Origin: Saprospiraceae bacterium | GTDB lineage: Bacteria; Bacteroidota; Bacteroidia; Chitinophagales; Saprospiraceae | Assembly (NCBI GenBank): GCA_016722285.1 | Contig: JADKGI010000018.1 | Location: 20,971 to 84,970, forward strand | DNA length: 64,000 bases | Direction of reading: 5' to 3' | Shown: positions 19,729-28,675 of the stretch, in pieces | Position numbering within the stretch: position 1 is the stretch's first letter | Layout: each line of letters starts with the position of its first letter | Position numbers and translations under genes: made by a program | The notes under the pieces: generated by a model | Seen by the model: only the letters and a program-made list of their open reading frames with translations | The model's database searches: none | Told to the model about the DNA's origin: nothing

Positions 19729-22700
19729 TTAACATGTGCCTTCATAGTGAGATATCAAAGCCAGATATCCTTTATTATCAGAAAGTAATTTTTTATTTCC
19801 AACCAGAATTATTTGCTCTTTGGCTCTCGTAAGTGCTACATTCAGTTTTCTATCTATCCCTTCTTGCGATAAGGATACGAGAGACTCCAATTGGCTCAAT
19901 CTGTTTACACAAAAAGAGATGATAATAATATCTCTCGCCCCACCCTGATATCTTTCTACGGTGTCAACAGTAATCTTTTCTGAAAGTTCTTTTGGCAGGG
20001 ATTCCATGCACTTTCTGATAAGGGCAATCTGTGCTCTGTAGGGTGTGATGATGCCGATTGACTCATGTGTGATATCAATATTATTGAGCATAAAAATATC
20101 ACAGATATCCTGGATTATATCCACACACTTCAGCGCTTCATGCAAGTTGGTTTTCCAATTAATTTCACCATTTTCCTGCGTATCAATAAATATTTTCCTA
20201 TGCTGAAGATATGAGGTGTTTTCAGTAAAACTATCAAAAAAATCAGGTTTACTCTGCCTTATTGATCCCGGAATGAGCTCCAATTTATTTTCATAAAAAT
20301 ATTCATTCGGAAAAGCCATTAGCTCTTCATGCATTCTGCCTTGTTGGCTTAATATCCCAAAAGCATCATGCCATTCATTTCCAATCACACGGTGATATAA
20401 TCTCTCAAATAATGAAGTTCGCGTGTTGTAAAAACCCAGGTCATGCAAATCTTTAAGTTTTATCAAACTGTCGCCAGAATGCTGCACCACAACTGCCGGC
20501 AATTGTTTATGGTCTCCTATAAGAATAAATCTTTTAAATTTAGAGAGCAGGCCTGCCAGCATGGGTTCCAGTATTTGTGACGCTTCATCAATAATTACTG
20601 TATCGAATTCTTTAAGATTAAATAATTCAGTTTTATTAATAATGCTTGAAACTGTAGAGATATAAATTCTATTTTCAAGGAGCAATTCCAAAATCTCATT
20701 ACGTGTCTTAGCCCATTTTATTTGTTGATCCAATAATTGAGATTCATATTTTGAATCCGTACTCAGTCTGCTACCTATCCGAAGAAATTTTTCACCATAA
20801 CTTTCATCTATGCTCATCACTGCATCGCAAATTTCATCAACTGCTCTGTTGGTATAAGCCAGAAGAAGGATATTTTCAAATGTATTTTCATATAAATGCC
20901 GAACCAGGCTTTTAAGCATAATGCTGGTTTTTCCTGTTCCAGGTGGACCCCAGAGTAAAAAATAATCCTGTGCAGCAATCATTTTTTGTAATAATTCTGA
21001 CTGGTGTTCTGTTACCTCACTATCAAATTTCAAGCTTCGGTCGATGCAGAGGCTTCGTGGTTTCGTCAATCCCAGATGTAGATTTCGGTATTCCAATGGA
21101 GCTCCAGCCCATAAAAACAAACTTCTATACATAGCGTTAAATCCGCTATCCAGGTTATCCTGTTCAAGACACCAGAATTTATACGCCTGAAACAGACTTT
21201 GATTATATTGCTTGTTGCGCAGCTTGATTTCAACTCTATCGGAAGTAAGATTGGTGATGGTACACTTAAAAATCTGATTTCTCAGAACCGGTTTTTGCGC
21301 CTTGTTCAGAGATGGATATAAGACCGCTATGTCACCTATGCGAAAATTAACCAATTCGAATTCTTCAGAATTTCTGGAGAATGTAATAAAAGCTTCTTCT
21401 TCTGAAGAATGGTTAATCTCGATAACCAATCCCGCTAGTAGTGAAAATCGTTCTTTTTTCTCATCATCGGATTCTAACCACAATGCAGCATGGCCATTAG
21501 ATTTGTTAATTCCACTCTCACCAGTCTTAGCCATCGACTGTTCTCTGGCAATAAAAGAAGTAAAATGATCAAAAAACCCTTTACTTACCAGATCTAATGT
21601 GCTATATATATTATAGAAATTTTCTATATCTAACCTGTTAAATCCTTTTAATTTAGGGAAATTTTCAGGCTTGATGTATTTTAAAATTGTGTCATCTTCA
21701 TCGGTATGCAGGAGCTTTTGCTCAATGGCCAGCAAATCATTCCGTAGTTTCATCGCTTCAAATTGCTTTGCCTTCACAGGGGGTGCAAAACGCAATGGTT
21801 TATCACTTTCCCGCGAATAAAGGATGTAATTGAATGATTTTGTTCTTTTCTGAAATACCGAACGAATCATCAGATCATACAGCAATGTCTGAATATAGTG
21901 GCTGGCATTAATGCCATAAATATTAGGCTTGAATGTTTTACCACTTTTAAGCTCTATAATATCATAAACTGAGGTATCTTTCTTCTGATGTAATAAGTCA
22001 AGACGACCCTGGATGCCAAAGTCCCTCGAATAAAATGAAGGTTCGAGAAAAATGTTTTTCCGGCTTATATCAAATTTCAAAAATTCCTGTTTAACGGCAA
22101 ATTTTAAATTTCGATAGTGATCTTTTAATTTGGCTATGACATCTTTTACTTCACTATCATCCATCATAGCAAATGCCAGAGGATTAAATCTGAATAAAGC
22201 CGGCAACATAGCTTTTAAATCTTTGTCAGGATCTGATATCAACTCGTCAAGCAAAAAATTCACCAGATTACCAACAAGGAGTGCTGTAGTGGCTTCAGTA
22301 GGTTTAAATTTTGAAATCAAATACAAAAAAGGTTCAGATCCAAATTCCTTAAAGCATTCTGAAATAGCTGTTACATCTATTAGGTGGTCAGGAGATATCA
22401 CAAAAGCAACCGGAACATATACACCTTCATCAGTAATCTCTACATCCAAAAGATTAAGATGCACAGGAAGTGAAAAGGTCTTTACCAGGGAATCAACGTT
22501 CTGATTAAATAATTCATTTTTATCATGGACATCATACTTGGCTTTTTTTTCAAAATCCGGATCATCTTCATCATAAAACAATAAAATCTTATTTTCTGTA
22601 TCAATCTCAAATAACACAGCCTCTACCACAGATTTAAAACCAACTATTTTCTGTTTTTCCCTGGCAAATCTAAGTCCCACTTCAACTGGTAAGCTCAATA

Positions 22701-23056
22701 ATTGCTTTATAAAGGAAATCCGCCAAATCTCATTGAGTAATTTGCAGCACACATATATGCCCAACTCTCTGTAAATCTGCTCGGTATCTTGTTTTATCAA
22801 TCCTTGTTCGTGCCCCTTTCGAAAAACATGGCAATAATGGATTGTGGACGGCTTGAGATTATATTTTGAACCAACAAATGCAAGCCTGGAAAAAAGTGTA
22901 GTAAAATTCAGCCTTTCTTCTGATGTAGATTCTTCCAAAAATCAGGCTAAAAAGTTCAAACAGTGTCTTATTCTTTTGGAAATCATTCCACACTTTGTTT
23001 GACCTGACTTTCTCGAGGCGGTTTACAAGTATTTCTATATTTTCGGCTTTAGCCAT
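19729..23056 (-). CDS. Dna2-like PD-(D/E)XK nuclease-SF1 helicase fusion (frameshift near 22940)
   Basis: About 1105 residues. The start at 23056 (MAKAENIEILVNRL) runs in one frame to about 22941, then the long frame continues to 19729. Removing one A from the plus-strand A5 run at 22937-22941 joins them as SLILEESTSEERLNF. The middle (about 320-420) carries a RecB/Cas4-type nuclease signature: GRLDLL, then IELKSGK, then a QTLLYDLM helix. The C-terminal half is an SF1B helicase of the Dna2/Upf1 type with Walker A GPPGTGKTS, Walker B VIIDEASQ, motif III GDHKQLPAV, motif V ERYQGGARD and motif VI NVALTRAKE. It should resect or unwind DNA (or RNA-DNA structures) in repair. I could not confirm the iron-sulfur cysteines of Dna2. 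No defence-gene neighbours are present, so housekeeping repair is favoured. Confidence 0.85.
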
Positions 23057-23514
23057 TAACGAAGTTTATTTTAAATTGGTAAAGGTAAAATTTCCTGCTT
23101 GAAAAAATCTGTATGCTCACTCCATTGACTAATATAAAATTTTCAAGTAAAGACATTCATGAAGTGCCAGATATTAAAATTATTTGATTTTGCAAAGATG
23201 ACCAAATGCTAATCACTGATTCGTTAAATAAACGATTATATACATTTGTAAACGTATTTATATGATTACAAACTATAAATATATATATTAATCCACGACC
23301 CTAATGAAGGTCATATGTTTACAATAATCCATTAAAAATTAAAGACTATATCCAATCATATTTAATTTGAACCGGAAAAATGAATAAGATCTATTATAAT
23401 ATAAGTTCGCTATCCAAGAGTGAAATAAGAATGAATAACAAATGATTATACTTCCTAATCTGTCTGTTTGAAAGAGGCACACAGCAAATAGAAAAACTGA
23501 CTTTTATGCTGTAT
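23057..23514. other. Intergenic region between the helicase gene and fhs
   Basis: About 460 very AT-rich bases between two minus-strand genes. It contains no ORF with coding character. The minus strand near 23195-23210 has CATCTTTGC, one base off the -7 consensus, which could serve the helicase gene. Small inverted repeats are present but none has a terminator-like T tract. Confidence 0.4.
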
Positions 23515-25188
23515 TCAAAATAAACCAACTATCTTCCCGTCGTCATTGATGTCAATATACTCTGCACTTGGTACCGAAGGCAACCCTGGCATTCGCATAA
23601 CATCACCTAGCAAGGGTATCACAAATCCTGCTCCGGCTGCATATTCAAATTCACGGACTGTCACTTTAAATCCGGTAGGTCTTCCGATCTTTTTCTCGTC
23701 ATCTGAGAAGCTTAATGGTGTTTTAACCATGCAGACAGGAAATGCATTAAATCCAAGTTTATTTATCAACGCAAGCTGAGATTTAGCTTTTGCCGTATAT
23801 TCCACGTCATCTGCTCCATAAATTTGCTGTGCAATAGTCATAATTTTATACTCAATACTGTCATCCGGGTTATACAAGGGTTTGAAATGATTTTCATCCT
23901 TTTCTATAGATTCGACGACGGCTTGCGCCAATTCAGCAGATCCTCTACCTCCATCTGAAAATGCCGTGCTTACAACAGCTTTTACACCCATAGTTGAGCA
24001 CAGTTCCTTTACTTTTTCAAGTTCGGAGGGAGTGTCGGCAGGAAATGCATTGATCACAATGACCGGATTAATACCAAATTTCTTGATATTTTCAATATGC
24101 TTTTCTAAATTTGAAAACCCGTCCACGACGGCTTGAATATCTTCGGAGAGAAGGTTGTCTTTTGAGACGCCTCCATGATGCTTAAGTGCTCTGACAGTCG
24201 CAACGACAACTACTGCATCGGGCTTCAATCCGGCAGAAACACATTTGATATGAAGAAATTTTTCCGCTCCCAGATCGGCCCCAAAGCCTGCTTCTGTAAC
24301 TGCATAGTCTGCTAAAGACAGGCCTGTCCTGGTGGCAATAACCGTATTAGTGCCCTGAGCAATACTGGCAAAAGGACCACCATGCAGAATGGCCGGATTT
24401 CCTTCCAGTGTCTGAACCAGATTAGGCTTGATGGCATCTTTTAGAAGCACTGTCATGGCACCAACAGCCTTAATATCTCTCGCAAAAATCGGCTTTCCAT
24501 CAAAAGTTTGACCGATATAAATGTTTCCGATGCGTTTTTTAAGATCCTCTAGGTCTGATGACAAACAAAGTATGGCCATAATTTCTGAAGCAGGAGTTAT
24601 ATTGAATCCATCCTCACGCATGATCCCATTGGCTTTACCGCCAATACCAATAATAATTTGTCGTAATGATCTGTCATTCATATCCATGACCCTCTTCCAA
24701 AGGACAGACCGAGGGTCTATGTTCAGGCTGTGATGTTTGTTTTGTATGTTATTGTCTATCAAAGCCGAAAGAAGGTTATTTGCTTTTTCAATAGCCGAAA
24801 AATCCCCTGTAAAGTGTAAATTAATGTCTTCCATAGGGATCACCTGAGCATACCCACCTCCTGCTGCCCCGCCTTTTACTCCAAACACCGGACCCAACGA
24901 AGGCTCTCTCAGGACAGCCACCGCCTTTTTTCCAATATTGGCTAACCCATCTACGAGTCCAATAGTCATGGTCGTCTTTCCTTCTCCATATCGGGTGGGT
25001 GACATTGCTGTAACTAAAATTAGTTTTCCATCTGGGTCCCTTTTTTGCAAGGTAAGCGGGAGTTTAGCCTTGTATCTTCCGTAGTATTCAAGGTCATCTT
25101 CCTCAATATTGAGTTTTGCAGCTATCTCTCTTATATGACAAATATGCGCTGACTGTGCGATATCGATATCGCTTGGAATCTGTGGCAT
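23515..25188 (-). CDS. fhs: Formate--tetrahydrofolate ligase
   Basis: A 557-residue enzyme, full length, that makes 10-formyl-THF from formate, THF and ATP and so feeds one-carbon units to purine and fMet synthesis. Signatures: the P-loop SPTRYGEGKTT, REPSLGPVFGVKGGAAGGGYAQV just after it, then the EAGFGADLGAEKF segment and VATVRALKHHGG. Start MPQIPSDIDIA at ATG 25188 agrees with homologues. It is cytoplasmic. On the minus strand a near-consensus -7 (GATATTTG, 25211-25218) lies about 22 bp upstream. It stands alone, with intergenic gaps on both sides. Confidence 0.97.
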   Translation of the reverse strand: MPQIPSDIDIAQSAHICHIREIAAKLNIEEDDLEYYGRYKAKLPLTLQKRDPDGKLILVTAMSPTRYGEGKTTMTIGLVDGLANIGKKAVAVLREPSLGPVFGVKGGAAGGGYAQVIPMEDINLHFTGDFSAIEKANNLLSALIDNNIQNKHHSLNIDPRSVLWKRVMDMNDRSLRQIIIGIGGKANGIMREDGFNITPASEIMAILCLSSDLEDLKKRIGNIYIGQTFDGKPIFARDIKAVGAMTVLLKDAIKPNLVQTLEGNPAILHGGPFASIAQGTNTVIATRTGLSLADYAVTEAGFGADLGAEKFLHIKCVSAGLKPDAVVVVATVRALKHHGGVSKDNLLSEDIQAVVDGFSNLEKHIENIKKFGINPVIVINAFPADTPSELEKVKELCSTMGVKAVVSTAFSDGGRGSAELAQAVVESIEKDENHFKPLYNPDDSIEYKIMTIAQQIYGADDVEYTAKAKSQLALINKLGFNAFPVCMVKTPLSFSDDEKKIGRPTGFKVTVREFEYAAGAGFVIPLLGDVMRMPGLPSVPSAEYIDINDDGKIVGLF

Positions 25189-25372
25189 AGACTTTAACGA
25201 TTAGGTTGTGCAAATATCAAAATAATTATACATAATATCCATGAAACCAAAATAAATATAAACTCCATACCTATGTTGAGAATCATTTCAACTATTGACA
25301 ACAGTATCAGACTTTAAATGACAATGCAGCCAATAATTTTACCATAACTAATACTATCTATATATAATAAAA

Positions 25373-25388
25373 TTAGAGTATGTTTAAA
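25373..25388. repeat. Copy of the AGAGTATGTTTAAA repeat (16 bp TTAGAGTATGTTTAAA)
   Basis: Sixteen bases identical to the left end of the inverted-repeat element at 6381-6396. It lies 16 bp beyond the end of the SMR gene, which is on the minus strand. No second inverted copy was found nearby, so it is a solitary half. Confidence 0.4.
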
Positions 25389-25404
25389 CAGCCAAAATCA
25401 ATGA

Positions 25405-25740
25405 TTACCGTCCTTTATGCAAAATATTTAATCCTAATATGCCCACCAGAATGCAGCCGAGAAATAAAAAATCAAGCAGAGACGATTTTTCTTTAAAATA
25501 CATGATTCCAAAAACAAACACCAGCAATGTACTTGCTCCGGCCCATATCGCATTGGTGTATCCCATAGGAAGATATTTCAATGCCATTGTCAAAAGGAAA
25601 AAAGTGAGAGCATAACTAACGGCTCCTCCGATAAAACAATGTTTATGTATTGTCCCTTCGGCCTTTTTCATTAAGATTATTGCTAAAGTTTCAAATAATA
25701 TGGTGAGTATGAGATAAATATTTCCTTTCACACTGTGCAT
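25405..25740 (-). CDS. Small multidrug resistance (SMR/EmrE-like) transporter
   Basis: A 111-residue inner-membrane protein with four TM helices, the normal SMR size. The essential membrane-embedded glutamate is present in TM1 (LFETLAIILMKKAEG, Glu at about 17) and the signature YTNAIWAGAS with its tryptophan lies in TM3. It should work as a homodimer exchanging cationic drugs, or guanidinium in the Gdx subgroup, for protons. The sequence does not let me decide between these; no guanidine riboswitch was noticed in the short gap to the neighbouring GH3 remnant. It lies 15 bp downstream of that remnant on the same strand. Confidence 0.88.
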   Translation of the reverse strand: MHSVKGNIYLILTILFETLAIILMKKAEGTIHKHCFIGGAVSYALTFFLLTMALKYLPMGYTNAIWAGASTLLVFVFGIMYFKEKSSLLDFLFLGCILVGILGLNILHKGR

Positions 25741-25755
25741 TTATATGTTTTGAAG

Positions 25756-26423
25756 TTATATCAGCGCCTTAATAGCATCAATAGAAAATTCAGCTTTTAT
25801 TCCGTCAACTGATGATCCACCTGCCATTATTTCAAAGCCTCTAGACTCTGCTACAAAGTCACCTTTGTTTTTATAAAAACTGAGTTCATTTTTTGTCAAT
25901 TCAATTGTAACATCGACCGTTTTACCGACTTGAATCATAAGTTTTTTAAATCCTTTGAGTTCTTTTACCGGACGGGTTTCTGAAGCAATTTTATCAATGA
26001 GAAAAAGTTGGGCTACTTCTTCGCCATCTGTTTTTCCTGTATTTTTTACACTAACGGTAACAAAAACTTTTTGTGCACCATTCTTTTCTACATCAAATCC
26101 AAAAATTAATGGAATGTCAAGCCTTGACTCCTCAACTGCTATCTTCTGAATTTTTCTGACATTCTCTACACCTTTGATATTCAGCATGGATCCAACTAAC
26201 CCACCCCTTAAATGATCGTACTTTTTTCTGGCATTTTCATCTGACGATTCAGGGTTTATAACATACAAAAAGCCATTATCCTGATTCATCTGTCCAATTT
26301 TTCTTCGAGCGTCATCCTCTTTATTAATGCTTTAGCTTTTTGCTCATTGAAAAGGGATTTTTGGGAATATGTTGTGACTGCAGACATTAAAATCAAAGTA
26401 CTTAAAATGAAATTTATTTTCAT
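25756..26423 (-). pseudogene. Glycoside hydrolase family 3 (BglX-like) remnant lacking the catalytic core
   Basis: From ATG 26423 the frame encodes a signal peptide (MKINFILS...TTYSQ) and the GH3 N-terminal start KRMTLEEK. It then meets a stop because one A/T is missing from the run at 26298-26302; the next frame continues GQMNQDNGF through 25756. That frame carries the beginning of the GH3 TIM barrel to SRLDIPLIFGFDV, where homologues continue IHG. It jumps directly, in frame, to the C-terminal fibronectin-III-like domain (VSVKNTGKTDGEEVAQLF, RPVKELKGFKK, FEIMAGGSS). Roughly 500 or more residues, including the nucleophile Asp and acid/base regions, are absent. It cannot be an active beta-glucosidase as read. 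Either a real internal deletion or an assembly collapse. Confidence 0.7.
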
Positions 26424-26772
26424 AAAACAAAAATTAAAAATAATTTAAAGCTCAAATATAATGCTTCCAATTGATTAGTTGCAACGATAATTTATACCCA
26501 TTTTTAAAAAATTTAAACTTAGTACGGGATGTGTTGATTATTACATTTACATGCTAAACATTATAAAAACTCCGTACATTTATTCCTGATAAAATATTTT
26601 ATTTCAGTTGTTTCATCGTTTTCGATATGAAGATATGCCCTGTGGACCGCTAATGTGTATTTGAAAAATAAAAATATAAATCACATTCATGTCCACCTTA
26701 TGACCATATACCTAACCGTAGATATGTTAATTCAAAAAGTTGACTTACTTTTGTTATATATTTTTGTGTAAT
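26424..26772. other. Divergent intergenic region
   Basis: About 350 AT-rich bases between the GH3 remnant (minus) and the TMTC-like gene (plus). TATTTTTG at about 26760-26767 matches TAnnTTTG just 5 bp before the chosen start, so the plus-strand message could be nearly leaderless. Nothing else is recognised. Confidence 0.35.
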
Positions 26773-28671
26773 ATGAAGAGCAGGAAAAAAAACAAATCAG
26801 TAAATATTAATATTCCAACAGTAACCCAAAATACTAAATGGGACCTAAAATTTATTTTGCCAATTATAACTCTGTCGATTATTACATTTGTTAGTTTTCA
26901 AGGAGCTTTAGATAATAAATTTGTCAATTGGGATGATCAGGTATATGTCGAAGAGCAACCACTTGTTCTAAACAGAGATTATTCCCAACTCCTAAAGTCG
27001 CCAGTTTCACTAAATTATCACCCCATCACTATGATTTCTTTGGCCCTCCAGGTCCCAAAAGATGTTAAAAAACTATCACCTGCCCCATTTATTAAATTAA
27101 ATGTCTGGATTCACATTTTTAATGGCGTATTAGTATTTTTACTAATCTGGATGATACAGGAAAAAAAATGGCTTGTTGCACTACTGACTTCCTTGATATT
27201 TGCCCTACATCCTGCCCACACAGAATCTGTGGTGTGGATATCTGAAAGAAAGGATGTACTTTATACTTTCTTTTTATTGCTCTCCTGTATCACGTATTGG
27301 CAATACTTAAAAACAAATAAAAATCGTTGGATTTGGATTGCAGGCGTATTATTTATACTAAGCATTTTGTCAAAAGCGATGGCAGTAATCATCCCACTTA
27401 TCTGGATATTGCTCGACTATTGGAAAGGAAGTAAAGTCTCTGATATTAATATATGGGTTAAAAAGATTCCATTTTTTGCCATTTCCATCTTCTTTGGGTT
27501 ATTGGCTGTCAGTGTTCAGAGTGGCGGTGATTTTGGTGGTATATTGACTTTATATGGGGAAAAAGCAAAAGCCGTTGCTGATGCCAATATATTTACTGTC
27601 TGGCAGAGATTTCAATTTGCCACTTATGGTTTTGTCAATTATATACTTATGTTCTTCAATCCAAATAAGATATGTGCATTTTATCCCTATCCTCCGGGGG
27701 ATAAGTTGCCGGGAGTATCCGGAATCATGTATCCTCTCTCATTTATAACCATATTAGTAGGTACCGTTTTGTCAATGTCGAAGACAAAAATTGTTGCTTT
27801 CGGAATAGGGTTTTATTTTGTGACTATAGTATTGGTGCTCCAGTTTATGTCTGTGGGATTGGCCATTATGGCGGATAGGTACACATATGTCCCTTACATC
27901 GGTCTTGCATTTATATTTATTTATATTGCTGAAAAATGGGTTGCAACTCTTTCTCAGCCATATAAGTATGGTATGTTATCTGTTGGGATTGTTTTCATAA
28001 TTTTTCTTGCTATAAAGACAAAATCTCAGGTAGATGTATGGCAGGATAGCGAATCACTTTGGACACAAACATTAAAATATTATCCAAACGAGGATCTGGC
28101 TCTAGCAAACAGAGGAAATTACAGAGGAAAAACCGGAAATATAACCGGGGCTTTACAAGACTTCCAACTTGCTATTTCAGACGGGTGTAAGCGGTCAGAT
28201 ATATATGAAGGCCTCGGAAATAGTTATGGAACATTAAGTGACCAGCAACCAGAGAAAAAACAGGAGTTGGTCAACAAAGCCATTGAAATGTATCAAAAAG
28301 CCCTCGAATTAGATCCAAATAAAGGCAACATTCATTATAATCTGGGTGTGGCCCAATTGCAGTCCAATCCTTCGGCTTCTGTTGCAGCTTTTAGCGCAGC
28401 CCTGAAATTGATGCCATATAAAGAAAATGAAATCCTCCCCGTTTTGGGACTTAGTCAGCTTAATTCCGGCTCATATTCTGATGCAGTCAGCACCTTGACT
28501 AAAGGAATAAATGCAGGTATCAAAACGGATGCTATATTCTATCACAGAGGCCTTGCTTTTTTGGGCATGAGTGATAAAAATAAAGCCGAATCAGATTTTA
28601 GACAGGCGCTCTTATTAAATCCCGCAAACACAGATGTTCAGACAAGGCTGCAGGCCATTGATAACAAATAA
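26773..28671 (+). CDS. TMTC-like GT-C membrane glycosyltransferase with C-terminal TPRs
   Basis: A protein of about 632 residues. The N-terminal two-thirds contain about ten TM helices in the GT-C pattern: a first outer loop with NWDDQVYV (candidate catalytic acidic pair), HPITMISLALQ, and the strongly conserved LHPAHTESVVWISERKDVLYTFF. The C-terminal third holds TPR repeats (ALANRGNYRGKTGN, YQKALELDPNKGNIHYNLG, and two more). This layout is that of eukaryotic TMTC protein O-mannosyltransferases and their bacterial homologues. It probably transfers a sugar from a lipid-linked donor to exported proteins; donor and target are unknown. ATG 26773 (MKSRKKNK) is preferred over the TTG at 26740 because a charged cytoplasmic tail then precedes TM1. 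Confidence 0.8.
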   Translation: MKSRKKNKSVNINIPTVTQNTKWDLKFILPIITLSIITFVSFQGALDNKFVNWDDQVYVEEQPLVLNRDYSQLLKSPVSLNYHPITMISLALQVPKDVKKLSPAPFIKLNVWIHIFNGVLVFLLIWMIQEKKWLVALLTSLIFALHPAHTESVVWISERKDVLYTFFLLLSCITYWQYLKTNKNRWIWIAGVLFILSILSKAMAVIIPLIWILLDYWKGSKVSDINIWVKKIPFFAISIFFGLLAVSVQSGGDFGGILTLYGEKAKAVADANIFTVWQRFQFATYGFVNYILMFFNPNKICAFYPYPPGDKLPGVSGIMYPLSFITILVGTVLSMSKTKIVAFGIGFYFVTIVLVLQFMSVGLAIMADRYTYVPYIGLAFIFIYIAEKWVATLSQPYKYGMLSVGIVFIIFLAIKTKSQVDVWQDSESLWTQTLKYYPNEDLALANRGNYRGKTGNITGALQDFQLAISDGCKRSDIYEGLGNSYGTLSDQQPEKKQELVNKAIEMYQKALELDPNKGNIHYNLGVAQLQSNPSASVAAFSAALKLMPYKENEILPVLGLSQLNSGSYSDAVSTLTKGINAGIKTDAIFYHRGLAFLGMSDKNKAESDFRQALLLNPANTDVQTRLQAIDNK

Positions 28672-28675
28672 TCCA

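Noticed and set aside
19729..23056. Anti-phage defence island around the nuclease-helicase
   Set aside because: Flanking genes are a cyclase-TPR signalling protein and fhs. No methylase, toxin, retron, CBASS effector or similar was seen. The cyclase is class III, not a CD-NTase.
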